Assembly: GCA_964645765.1 (NCBI GenBank)
Contig: CAZYBE010000006.1
Location: 50,878-114,877, forward strand
From: CAZGMN01 sp964645765
GTDB lineage: Bacteria > Acidobacteriota > Aminicenantia > Aminicenantales > Aminicenantaceae
Reading direction: 5' to 3'
DNA: 64,000 nucleotides
Below, in pieces: positions 43,206-51,738 of the stretch. The position numbers were made by a program, and so were the translations under genes. The notes under the pieces are model-generated. The model saw nothing but the letters and a program-made list of their open reading frames with translations, did not search any database and was not told where the DNA came from. Position 1 is the stretch's first letter, and each line of letters opens with the position of its first letter.

Positions 43206-46200
43206 TTATTTGACTTTAACCGGGAAAGGAGGACGTTTCACTTCCTTTGGAGGATTCTTCTTGAGCTCTTCCATGATGACTTCTATCGCCTTCTCCAGTT
43301 GAGGGTCTTTTCCGGCAATCACCTCAGCAGGCCGCTGTTCGACTTCGATATCTGGAGGAACTCCCTCGCTCTCAACCACCCAGCCTTCTTCTGTCCAGAT
43401 GGCAAGGTTTGGCGCACTGACAAAGCCGCCGTCCATCAGGATTGGAAATCCTAAAGTTCCGACCAGCCCTCCCCATGTCCTCTTTCCAATCAGCTTGCCG
43501 ATGCCGAGCTTGCGGAACATCCAGGGAAGCAAATCACCGCCTGAGCCGGCTGTTTCATCAATGAGCATCACCTTCGGGCCCTGAATCGATGCACCTGGAG
43601 TCTTGAGGTCGGCCCCGTAGCGCATGTGCCAGTAGCAGATAAAAGGGCGCCTCAAGAGGTCGATATAATAATCTGCAACCTGGCCTCCGCCGTTGAACCG
43701 CTCATCGACGATTATCGCTTCTTTGTTGACCTGGGGGAAGAAGTAGCGCTTGAAATAGGTGTGTCCCAATGTCGAAGTGTTGGGCACATAGACATAAGCC
43801 ACCCTTCCCTGCGTGGCCTCATCGACTTTCTTCAGGTTCCCTTCAACCCAGTCGCGGTTGCGCAGCGAACCTTCATCGCGAATGGGAACAACCTGGGCGG
43901 TCCGTGAGCCAGTTCCGTCCGGGTTTGGACCGACTGTTATCTCGATAATTTTTTCGGCCGTGTTTTCAAAAAGGCTGTAGAGGTTTGTGGGCGGACGAAG
44001 CTCTTTTCCCCGAACAGCCAAAAGATATTCCCCTTCTTTAACGTTGACTCCGGGTTCGGTCAAAGGAGACCGAAGCTCTGGGTTCCAGTTCAGTCCGCCG
44101 TAGACTTTTTTAAACCGGTAGCGGCCATTCTCGATGGAATAATCGGCCCCGAGCAGGCCTCCAGGAACTGTTTTCAGCTCGCTGACCGTATCCCCTCCTC
44201 CGACCCGGTGATGCCCGACGGCCAATTCGCTGCACATCCACTGAATCACCCGGTTCAGGTCGCTGCGGCAGGAAAGATGAGGAAGAAAAATAGCATATTT
44301 ATCGCGCATGGCCTTCCAGTCGACGCCGTGCATGTTTGGAGCGTAGAAATAGTCACGGTTTATCCGCCAGGCCTCGTTGAAAATCTGCTGCCACTCAGCC
44401 GTGGGGTCGATCAGAACTTCGATGGCATCGGTATCTATCTTTCCCTGGCCTGGCTTGATCTGACCTTCCACAGGGACGATTCCCCAATTACTTCCGGACA
44501 GATAGAGTATCTTCTTCTTGTCGCTTGAAAAAAAGTAATTATTCACATCGGTCATCAGGACCTCGCCCTTTCTCTTGCTGAGGCTGTATTTATGAAGCTT
44601 TGTCTCCCTTCCAAAAGGCCCTCTGCTCTCTGAAGGAGCTTCAATATAATAAATCTCTCCCTCTTTTCCAGCCTGAAGGTTGAAGTAGTTCCCTTCAGGA
44701 ATCGGGAGGCTGAGGATGCGATAGTTGATGCCATCGAAATCGATGGATAAAGTTACAGGAGTTTTCTGCTCCTTCTTTTCAGGCACTTCCTTTTTCTCCG
44801 CGCCCTTTTCCTCATCGCTCTCCTTAGCCAGAGGAGAGGGAATGTCCTTGCGCAGCACTGCCAGATAAATGGCGCGAGTCATGCGCATATCCGCATTCGA
44901 CATGTCAAACCATTGTTTTACGGGCCCGGCGTTGGTAGAAGCAAAAAAGTAGAGGTATTTTCCGCTTTCGTCAAAATCAGTGTCGCTGACATCGCTCAAG
45001 CCATCGGTGATCGGGTAGGACTTGTCCTCTTCGATGGAATAAATATAAACTTTTTGTATATAAGCCGCCGTGTTCAAAGTGTAGGCAATCCATCTTGAAT
45101 CTGGAGACCAGACAGAAGAGATATTTCGAGCACGGCTCGGGCCGTAAAGATATTCTGCCCCGACCTTCTTCACTGCTCCTGTCTTTAAATCTATCCAGTA
45201 AAGGCTCCAGGAGTTATCGGCAAAAGAAATCTTCTGGCTGTCAGGAGACCAGACAGGTGCATCATAGAATCCTGCACCCTGGAGCTTGAACTTTCTCACC
45301 TCTCCCTTTCCGTCCTGGGCTGCAAGATGAAGCTCATATTCGCCGCTTGCATCCGAGAAACAGGCGATTGTCTTGCCGTCAGGAGACCAAGCCGGAGAGC
45401 GCTCATGAACAGCGGTTGTATTGCTCAGATTGCGCGGGTCTCCCTTCTCTGCGGGAACGGTCACTATTTCCCCGCGGAACTCGAATACAGCCCTGGCTCC
45501 TGAGGGAGAGACGGCAGCATTTCGTATCAAACGGGAGCCTTTCACGTACCGAGGCCGCACCTCAATCAGGTCTGCAGCCACACCGATGGTTAATTTCTCG
45601 CTTCTTGCTTTTAAAGGGTCAAAGATATGGAGATGAGCGGCCTGCTCATAGATGATTTTCCCTCCACCCGTAGAAGCATCAATGATTGGAAAATCCTTAT
45701 AGGAGGTCAGCTGCTTGATATCCTTGGATTTCAAATCGTAGGAAAAGAGGTTAAATTCTCCATTCCGGTCTGAAAGAAAATAGACTTTCTCCCCTATCCA
45801 CATCGGGTCGATATCATTCGAGCGGCCTTCAGCCTGAGGAATCTTCTCCACGGACTGGTCGCTCGAAGTATAAATCCAGATTGTGGAAGCCGTTCCTCCC
45901 CGGTAGTGCTTCCATTGCCGGAAAGCCTCGTAAAGAGGATTATAGGCAATGCGCTTTCCGTCTGGAGAGTAAGCGGCCTTGAAAGCATAAGGAATTTTCA
46001 AGGCGGTGGGAAATCCACCTTCGACAGGAACTGTAAAAAGCTGGGTGTAGCGCCCCGAAAAAACATAGCGGGATGATGTAAAGAGCACTGAGGAGCCGTC
46101 TGGGGTGAAACCGCGGACGATATCCGTTCCGGGATGCCAGGTCAAACGCTTGGGAACTCCCCCTTCGACAGGGACAATGAAAACATCTGTGTTGCCGTCA

Positions 46201-46469
46201 TACTGGGCGCTGAAGGCCAACAGCTTCCCGTCCGGAGAAAAAATAGGGCTGGATTCCATTCCTGGGGCAGTGGTCAAACGTCGAACTTCTTTGCCGTCGA
46301 TGTCAGCAACCCAGAGGTCTCCTGCATAGGCAAAAGCAATATGGGTTTTGCTCATCGCCGGTTGGCTCAGAAGCTTTGTATCCTTGATGTCCACTTCGGC
46401 TTTCAGCAATAAAGGAAAAAAGGTGAACATGAGCAGAATCATTACAAGATGATAAAAGTGTTTTTTCAT
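43206..46469 (-). CDS. Tricorn protease homologue
   Basis: A 1087-residue exported peptidase. After a signal peptide (FYHLVMILLMFTFFPLLLKA) come two beta-propeller regions with TolB/WD-like repeats (APGMESSPIFSPDGKLLAFS, HERSPAWSPDGKTIACFSD; about 40-590), a PDZ-like region (about 770-870) and the S41-type core with the nucleophile in MLIDETAGSGGDLLPWM (Ser near 980) and GKRTWGGLVG. The His of the relay is plausibly in CSELAVGHHRVGGG. Tricorn degrades oligopeptides; with PepD and the M16 proteins it gives a complete peptide-use set. AGGAGG precedes the ATG. Confidence 0.93.
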   Translation of the reverse strand: MKKHFYHLVMILLMFTFFPLLLKAEVDIKDTKLLSQPAMSKTHIAFAYAGDLWVADIDGKEVRRLTTAPGMESSPIFSPDGKLLAFSAQYDGNTDVFIVPVEGGVPKRLTWHPGTDIVRGFTPDGSSVLFTSSRYVFSGRYTQLFTVPVEGGFPTALKIPYAFKAAYSPDGKRIAYNPLYEAFRQWKHYRGGTASTIWIYTSSDQSVEKIPQAEGRSNDIDPMWIGEKVYFLSDRNGEFNLFSYDLKSKDIKQLTSYKDFPIIDASTGGGKIIYEQAAHLHIFDPLKARSEKLTIGVAADLIEVRPRYVKGSRLIRNAAVSPSGARAVFEFRGEIVTVPAEKGDPRNLSNTTAVHERSPAWSPDGKTIACFSDASGEYELHLAAQDGKGEVRKFKLQGAGFYDAPVWSPDSQKISFADNSWSLYWIDLKTGAVKKVGAEYLYGPSRARNISSVWSPDSRWIAYTLNTAAYIQKVYIYSIEEDKSYPITDGLSDVSDTDFDESGKYLYFFASTNAGPVKQWFDMSNADMRMTRAIYLAVLRKDIPSPLAKESDEEKGAEKKEVPEKKEQKTPVTLSIDFDGINYRILSLPIPEGNYFNLQAGKEGEIYYIEAPSESRGPFGRETKLHKYSLSKRKGEVLMTDVNNYFFSSDKKKILYLSGSNWGIVPVEGQIKPGQGKIDTDAIEVLIDPTAEWQQIFNEAWRINRDYFYAPNMHGVDWKAMRDKYAIFLPHLSCRSDLNRVIQWMCSELAVGHHRVGGGDTVSELKTVPGGLLGADYSIENGRYRFKKVYGGLNWNPELRSPLTEPGVNVKEGEYLLAVRGKELRPPTNLYSLFENTAEKIIEITVGPNPDGTGSRTAQVVPIRDEGSLRNRDWVEGNLKKVDEATQGRVAYVYVPNTSTLGHTYFKRYFFPQVNKEAIIVDERFNGGGQVADYYIDLLRRPFICYWHMRYGADLKTPGASIQGPKVMLIDETAGSGGDLLPWMFRKLGIGKLIGKRTWGGLVGTLGFPILMDGGFVSAPNLAIWTEEGWVVESEGVPPDIEVEQRPAEVIAGKDPQLEKAIEVIMEELKKNPPKEVKRPPFPVKVK

Positions 46470-46612
46470 GAAAACCTCCTTCTATCTTATCGTTTTTGAA
46501 ATTGAAAGATTGACTGTGACGAAACCAACCACACTCACAGAAAAAATACCTAAATCGAAAGGAAATCCGTTGAACGAATCATATATCATGAGCAAGACGA
46601 TAAGTCAAAAAA

Positions 46613-46792
46613 GGTTTTGGGGAATAGCAGCAGCGACCATTGAGGATTTAGCCATCGAGATTCGCTCTTCGAGGGAACCCGACGGAGTCGGGCGGCGAGC
46701 ATGTCTGAGCGAAGCGAGTTGCGCAGCCGCCGAGAAGAGCGAATAGAGATGGCGTTAAAAATCCGATTGGGAGCGGGGCTATTTTCCAAACC
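46613..46792. mobile_element. 180-bp inverted-end element, copy 2 (MITE-like)
   Basis: Closely similar along its full length to 15156-15334. Ends GGTTTTGGGGAATAGC and GCTATTTTCCAAACC pair imperfectly. Inner arms ATTCGCTCTTC and GAAGAGCGAAT and the hairpin CCCGACGGAGTCGGG are kept; the loop differs by one base from copy 1. In this copy GCCATC also pairs with GATGGC. It fills the divergent gap between tricorn and ridA. Confidence 0.75.
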
Positions 46793-46907
46793 TTTAGCGT
46801 GGAAATTATTATTATTTTCCCTGGAAACTTGAGCCTTGATATTATAGAATTAACGCTGCTCAAGCTGGTCAATTTTTTTCATAAATCCTTTTAAAGGAGA
46901 GCTTGGG

Positions 46908-47372
46908 ATGAAAAGAAGAGAAGCTCTTCTCAGTCTAAGCAGCTTTGCCTTTTTAGGGCCAAAATTGTTCTCAAAAAAAGGGAGGAATGAACAAATGAAG
47001 AAAGAAATCAAAACAGAAAAAGCCCCCAAGGCTATCGGCCCCTATTCTCAGGCCATCGAAGCCAATGGATTCATCTTTGCTTCGGGTCAAATCCCGCTCA
47101 ACCCCTCAACAGGAGAACTGAACACAGGAACCATAGAGGAACAGACCCGCCTTGTGCTGGGCAATCTCAAGGCTGTTCTCGAGGCCGGAGGAAGCTCTCT
47201 GGATAACGCTGTCAAGTGCACCGTCTTCCTCCAGGACATGAATGATTTCAGCAAAATGAATGCAGTCTATTCTGAATTCTTCAAGCCTCCCTACCCCGGC
47301 CGGGCCACAATCCAAGTGGCGCGCTTGCCAAGAGATGTCAGGATCGAGATCGAAATTGTGGCTGTAAAATAA
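46908..47372 (+). CDS. ridA: RidA-family enamine/imine deaminase with possible Tat-type N-terminal extension
   Basis: RidA hydrolyses reactive 2-aminoacrylate and related enamines made by PLP dehydratases. The core from residue 30 is canonical: KAPKAIGPYSQAIEANGF, FASGQIPLNP, the conserved Arg in PGRATIQVARLP, and IEIEIVAVK at the end. An extra 29 residues precede it (MKRREALLSLSSFAFLG) that look like a twin-arginine signal. Both the ATG at 46908 (AAAGGAG upstream) and the internal ATG at 46995 (GGAGG upstream) have ribosome sites, so exported and cytosolic forms could be made. The threonine dehydratase gene nearby supplies the substrate. Core call is certain; the extension is an interpretation. 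Confidence 0.92.
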   Translation: MKRREALLSLSSFAFLGPKLFSKKGRNEQMKKEIKTEKAPKAIGPYSQAIEANGFIFASGQIPLNPSTGELNTGTIEEQTRLVLGNLKAVLEAGGSSLDNAVKCTVFLQDMNDFSKMNAVYSEFFKPPYPGRATIQVARLPRDVRIEIEIVAVK

Positions 47373-47442
47373 AAAACCTATGGCCTGAGTTTTCCCTTTG
47401 CCAAAGAAGCGAAGATACCTCCGAAGCAAAGCGCAACAAAAA

Positions 47443-47471
47443 TTGAGCGGGTAAATAAAATGATGTAAAAT
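47443..47471 (+). promoter_or_regulatory. Putative promoter giving a leaderless fmdB transcript
   Basis: TTGAGC (47443-47448) and TAAAAT (47466-47471) are 17 bases apart. A transcript from it would begin at about the fmdB ATG (47478); no ribosome-binding site is present there. Confidence 0.4.
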
Positions 47472-47477
47472 AATCTC

Positions 47478-47696
47478 ATGCCAATTTATGAGTTTATCTG
47501 CAAAAAGTGCGGAAGGCACTTTGAAAGCCTTGTCTCGATGGGAAAGGAGAAATCCGTCTCCTGCGCAGCCTGCGGGAGCAAAGATATACAAAAAATTTTT
47601 TCTTCTTTTGGCATAGGAGGGCGAAGCAGCCGGCTCAAGTCTTCCTCGAGTAGCTGTGCAACATGCTCGGCAACTTCATGCAGCACCTGTAAGTAA
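47478..47696 (+). CDS. FmdB-family zinc-ribbon protein
   Basis: A 72-residue protein with an N-terminal zinc ribbon: MPIYEFICKKCGRHFE and CAACGS supply four cysteines in two CxxC pairs, the FmdB/CxxC_CxxC_SSSS signature. A serine-rich linker ends in a second cysteine cluster (CATCSATSCSTCK). Members are small putative regulators of unknown target. It precedes the threonine dehydratase gene by 32 bases. No Shine-Dalgarno sequence is visible, in line with leaderless translation. Confidence 0.88.
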   Translation: MPIYEFICKKCGRHFESLVSMGKEKSVSCAACGSKDIQKIFSSFGIGGRSSRLKSSSSSCATCSATSCSTCK

Positions 47697-47728
47697 AAAA
47701 AAGGAAAATACGTTTTTTTTCTCTTGAA

Positions 47729-48712
47729 ATGAATATCCAAGGACAAAGTCGACTCCAGGGTCTAAGAAAAGAAGTCTTAGAAGCTGAAGAGAGGGTCAGA
47801 AAGCATATCAGAGAAACTCCGCTTGAATTCTCGCCTTTTCTCAGCCGCTCAGGAAACTCCAGCGTCTATCTCAAGCTCGAAAACATGCAAATCACAGGCT
47901 CCTTCAAACTGCGGGGGATTATGAATAAACTTCTCTCGTTGACTGCAAGTCAAAAAAAAATAAAAATCCTTACGGCCTCGACCGGGAATCACGGCGCAGC
48001 CTTTGCCTATGCAATCCAGAAACTGGGCATGAAGGGAGCTATTTTCTTGCCTTCAAATGCTTCTCAAACAAAAATCGAAGCTCTCGGCTATTACGAAGTT
48101 GAATTGAAATTCCACGGAACAGACTGCGTCCAGGCAGAAGCTTTTGCCCGGGAAACAGCTGAAAAAAATAACCTCATTTACATCTCCCCCTATAATGACT
48201 TCAAGATTATCGGCGGACAGGGAACAATAGGAATTGAGCTTCAGAAGCAGGCCAGAGGAATAGATGCTGTCTTTGTCCCAGTCGGCGGAGGAGGCCTGAT
48301 TTCGGGAATAGCCGCTTATCTCAAATCCATAAAAAAAGACATTGAAACGATCGGCTGCCAGCCTGAAAACTCTGCAGTCATGTATGAATCGATCAAGGCT
48401 GGAAAAATCGTAGAGATGGAATCAAAGCCAACAATTTCAGACGGAACTGCTGGAGGAATTGAAAAGGGCTCCATCACTTTTGATATCTGCAAGAGCTATA
48501 TCGATGACTTCATACTCGTCACAGAGGAAGAAATTAAACGAGCGATCAAGCTTCTCATCGAAAAGCATTCGATGCTGGTCGAAGGCTCGGGTGCTCTCTC
48601 AGTGGCTTCTTACTTGAAGGTCAAAGAGAAATTCAAGAACAAGAATGTTGTCTTGATCATAAGCGGGGCAAGGATAGGCCTAGAGCAATTGAGAGAGGTC
48701 TTGTGCGAGTGA
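47729..48712 (+). CDS. Threonine/serine ammonia-lyase (PLP-dependent dehydratase)
   Basis: A 327-residue fold-type II PLP enzyme that deaminates threonine or serine to the keto acid and ammonia. The PLP lysine is in GSFKLRGI near residue 55; STGNHGAAFAYA contacts the cofactor phosphate, VPVGGGGLISGIA is the glycine-rich phosphate loop and VEGSGALS is the C-terminal signature. It lacks the C-terminal ACT regulatory domain, so it resembles catabolic (TdcB) rather than biosynthetic (IlvA) forms. With RidA two genes upstream, the enamine intermediate would be removed locally. Confidence 0.92.
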   Translation: MNIQGQSRLQGLRKEVLEAEERVRKHIRETPLEFSPFLSRSGNSSVYLKLENMQITGSFKLRGIMNKLLSLTASQKKIKILTASTGNHGAAFAYAIQKLGMKGAIFLPSNASQTKIEALGYYEVELKFHGTDCVQAEAFARETAEKNNLIYISPYNDFKIIGGQGTIGIELQKQARGIDAVFVPVGGGGLISGIAAYLKSIKKDIETIGCQPENSAVMYESIKAGKIVEMESKPTISDGTAGGIEKGSITFDICKSYIDDFILVTEEEIKRAIKLLIEKHSMLVEGSGALSVASYLKVKEKFKNKNVVLIISGARIGLEQLREVLCE

Positions 48713-48715
48713 GAC

Positions 48716-48737
48716 AAAAAGGGGACAGTCCCTTTTT
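48716..48737. repeat. GGGGACAGTCCC-type short palindrome
   Basis: An A-run, GGGGACAGTCCC and a T-run form a hairpin directly after the dehydratase stop codon. It shares its core with the pair at 32853-32918. It could also work as a bidirectional terminator. Confidence 0.6.
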
Positions 48738-48958
48738 ATTGATAAAACTGTTGAGAGAGGTTTTGTTCTGACTAAAATATTAAAGGCATGAACTTACCCC
48801 CATAATACAAGATGGACGCATTTGATAAAATGCCGGAATTTTCATGAAAAAAGAAAAGTTGTTGAGCATTTATTTATGTTTCAAAAAAATTTTGTGTCTA
48901 GGACAAAAAATATTTATTTTTATATAAAAGAACAGAAAAAATTCTATGAGAGGTCGTG

Positions 48959-50071
48959 ATGAAAATTGAAACATTCGAGCTGGAAAGAGTCCAATCGCTC
49001 TGGGAAAACAGGGTGAAATATAATTTAACCGAAAGCGGAATTTATCCTTATACTCTTAACGAGCTTCTCGGCCACAACGAAATTGAAAAGCTTCTTTCGC
49101 TGAGGCTTGGCTACGGCCAGACAAACGGCTCACCTGAATTGAGGAAAGCCGTCAGCCGCCTCTATCCCGGGACCGACCCGGAAAATGTCCTGGTGACAAG
49201 CGGCTCGGCAGAGGCGAATTTTATAGCTATCTGGACTTACTTAGAGCCAGGAGATGAGCTCGTCTTGATGCTTCCCAACTACATGCAAATCTGGGGAGTC
49301 GCCCGTTCTTTTGGCATCAAGGTTAAGCCTTTTCATCTCAGAGAAGAGCTCGACTGGGGGCCAGACCTCGAAGAGCTGAAGAAGCAGCTTTCGCCCAAGA
49401 CAAAAATGATTGCAGTCTGCAACCCGAATAACCCGACTGGCGCTGTATTGACCTATGAAGAGATGAAAGAGATTGCCAGCCTAGCTGCTGAGGTTGATGC
49501 CTGGATTTATTCTGACGAGGTCTACAGAGGAGCAGAACACGACGGCAAGGAAACACAGACCTTCCTCGGAATGCACGATAAAGTGATAATCTGCGGCGGG
49601 CTTTCCAAGGCTTATGCCATCCCCGGCCTGAGAATCGGCTGGCTGGTCGGACAGAAGGGTATGGTCGAGAAAGCCTGGGCCTCCCACGACTACACGACAA
49701 TCTCACCTGGAATCCTCGGCGACAGAGTGGCAACGCTTGTCCTGCAGCCTGAGATGAGGAAAAAAGTCCTGAGCCGCAACAGAAAAATTCTGAATGAGAA
49801 CCTCGCCTTACTTGAAGAATGGGTCAAGAAGCATAGAACCTTGTTTAACTTAATTTCCCCGCGCGCAGGAGCAGTTGCTTTTCCCGGCTACACGATGAAA
49901 ATCAATTCCACAGAACTCATGATGAGGCTTATCAAGGAAAAGAGTGTTTTTATCGTCGCTGGAGATTGCTTCCTGATGGATAGATACCTCCGAATAGGTT
50001 ATGGCGGGGAAAAGAGCCATTTCCGAGCTGCCTTGAGCCTTATCGACGAAGCTTTAGGGCATCGGATTTGA
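48959..50071 (+). CDS. PLP-dependent aminotransferase, class I/II
   Basis: A 370-residue fold-type I aminotransferase: YGQTNGSPELRKAVSRLYPG, VTSGSAEANFIAIWTYLEPG, VCNPNNPTGAVLTYEEM, DEVYRGAEHDG and the PLP lysine in GGLSKAYAIPGLRIGWL near residue 218; the carboxylate-binding Arg is near YLRIGYGG. Similar to the aminotransferases annotated with capreomycidine synthase-like names, but the natural substrate cannot be read from sequence. The ATG at 48959 follows GAGAGG; a GTG three bases earlier is possible. It stands alone after a repeat and an AT-rich gap. Confidence 0.9.
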   Translation: MKIETFELERVQSLWENRVKYNLTESGIYPYTLNELLGHNEIEKLLSLRLGYGQTNGSPELRKAVSRLYPGTDPENVLVTSGSAEANFIAIWTYLEPGDELVLMLPNYMQIWGVARSFGIKVKPFHLREELDWGPDLEELKKQLSPKTKMIAVCNPNNPTGAVLTYEEMKEIASLAAEVDAWIYSDEVYRGAEHDGKETQTFLGMHDKVIICGGLSKAYAIPGLRIGWLVGQKGMVEKAWASHDYTTISPGILGDRVATLVLQPEMRKKVLSRNRKILNENLALLEEWVKKHRTLFNLISPRAGAVAFPGYTMKINSTELMMRLIKEKSVFIVAGDCFLMDRYLRIGYGGEKSHFRAALSLIDEALGHRI

Positions 50072-50108
50072 CTTTTCTGTAGAAATGAGAAATTATACTT
50101 TTTTCAAT

Positions 50109-50176
50109 GGTCAGACCTAAACAGCTAACACGCGAAGGATGAGCCGTGGCGCGCATTCAAGCGTGTAGGCCTGACC
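50109..50176. repeat. Imperfect palindrome upstream of the second M16 pair
   Basis: GGTCAGACCTA pairs with TAGGCCTGACC (one mismatch), and ACACGC with GCGTGT further in. About 25 bases before the M16 start codon region. It could be another extragenic repeat type or a regulatory structure. Confidence 0.5.
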
Positions 50177-50200
50177 CCAATTCATAAGGAGGTAAACCGT

Positions 50201-51724
50201 ATGAAACGCACTCTTGTTCTTATCTTAACAATGCTCGCGTTCGCCTCGCTGATCGTCGCCGCTGAGATCAAGCTCGACGTCAAGGAACACGTGCTTCCCA
50301 ACGGGATGAAAATCCTGATGATTCAGAAGACCGGCGTTCCGCGCGTCGTCTGTCACATCTATTTTAAAGTCGGCTCGATCAACGAGCGACCGGGCATCAC
50401 CGGGCTCGCCCACATCCATGAACACATGATGTTCAAGGGCACCCAGATGATGGGCGTCACGGACTCTGCCAAGGACGCCGCAATCGACAAGCAGATTGAT
50501 GAGCTCATGGACAACATCTACCGGGAGAAATTCTGGAAGGCCGACGGCGGCGACAAAGAAAAGCTCGCCCAGTGGCAAAAGGAATACGACGAGCTGGTCA
50601 AATCTGAAAAGCAGTATATCATCAAGGACGACCTCTGGAACCTGTACATGAAGAACGGCGGCACCGGTCTCAATGCTTCGACCGGAAATGAGAACACGGG
50701 GTATTACGTGACGCTCCCCTCCAACAAGGTTGAGCTCCAGATGTTGCTCGAATCCGACCGGATGCTGAACGCCTATTTCCGTGAATTTTACTCCGAAAAG
50801 GACGTCATCATGGAGGAGCGCCGCCTGAGCGAGAACAGACCGGGCTACTTCTTCGGCGAACAGGTCAACGCTGCCTTCTACGCCGCGTCACCCTACCACT
50901 GGGACGTCATTGGCTGGATGGACGACCTGCGGAAAGTCACCAAGCCCGACCTCATTGATTTCCACAATCGTTATTACGTGCCTAATAATGCCGTCGCCAT
51001 CTATGTCGGCGATTTCGACCCCCAGAACATCATCCAGATGGCCGACAAATACTTCGGCCGTATCCCGAAAGGACCGGACCTCGAACCCATCCGGACGTAT
51101 GAGCCTCCGCAGTACTCCGAAAAACGGATGTATGGCGAAGGCCCAGCACCGACCAGTCTCCAGATGATATTCCACACGCCTCAGGAAGGCCACCCTGATG
51201 CTGCCCCGCTCTCGGTCCTGGCTGACATGCTCGCTTCGGGCGCGGGTGGCGGTCCAGGGTTTGGCCGTCGAGGGGGCGGAGGAGGAAGCGGACGGCTCTA
51301 TAAAACTCTTGTCGTGGAAAAACAAATGGCCGTCAATGTCTCCGCCTTCAGCCGGCCGCAATGGTATGTCGGTGCTTTTCAGTTCAGTGCTACGCCGCGC
51401 ATCGATAAAAATGTCCAGCCTGAAGACCTGGAAAAAGAGATCTGGATAGAAATCGAGAAGGTCAAGAAAGACGGCGCGACTCCTGAGGAAATCCAGAAGG
51501 CCAAGAACCGCTTTGAAGTCATGTTCATCCGAAGCCTCGCGAGCACGATGGGCATTGCCGGCCGTGTCGGCCGGACCGAGCTCAACCGGGGCTGGCGCTC
51601 GATTCTCGCCGACCTCGAAGACATGAAGAAGATAACGAACGACGACATCAAGCGCGTGGCTGCGAAGTATTTCGTTAAAGATAACAGCCTCACGGCCATC
51701 TACAAGCGGAAGATGGGCCTGTAA
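50201..51724 (+). CDS. M16 zinc peptidase, catalytic subunit
   Basis: A 507-residue exported peptidase with a signal peptide (KRTLVLILTMLAFASLIVAA). The zinc motif is complete: HIHEH in GLAHIHEHMMFKG (near residue 66) with the third ligand region VIMEERRLSENRPGY. An insertion of about 80 residues separates the motif and the next conserved part (TGLNASTGNENTGYYVTLPS). A glycine-rich loop (GAGGGPGFGRRGGGGGSGRL) precedes the C-terminal half. GC content is visibly higher than in neighbouring genes. GGAGG precedes the ATG. The partner gene follows after 14 bases, so a catalytic/non-catalytic heterodimer is likely. Confidence 0.93.
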   Translation: MKRTLVLILTMLAFASLIVAAEIKLDVKEHVLPNGMKILMIQKTGVPRVVCHIYFKVGSINERPGITGLAHIHEHMMFKGTQMMGVTDSAKDAAIDKQIDELMDNIYREKFWKADGGDKEKLAQWQKEYDELVKSEKQYIIKDDLWNLYMKNGGTGLNASTGNENTGYYVTLPSNKVELQMLLESDRMLNAYFREFYSEKDVIMEERRLSENRPGYFFGEQVNAAFYAASPYHWDVIGWMDDLRKVTKPDLIDFHNRYYVPNNAVAIYVGDFDPQNIIQMADKYFGRIPKGPDLEPIRTYEPPQYSEKRMYGEGPAPTSLQMIFHTPQEGHPDAAPLSVLADMLASGAGGGPGFGRRGGGGGSGRLYKTLVVEKQMAVNVSAFSRPQWYVGAFQFSATPRIDKNVQPEDLEKEIWIEIEKVKKDGATPEEIQKAKNRFEVMFIRSLASTMGIAGRVGRTELNRGWRSILADLEDMKKITNDDIKRVAAKYFVKDNSLTAIYKRKMGL

Positions 51725-51738
51725 TAAGGAGAATAACG

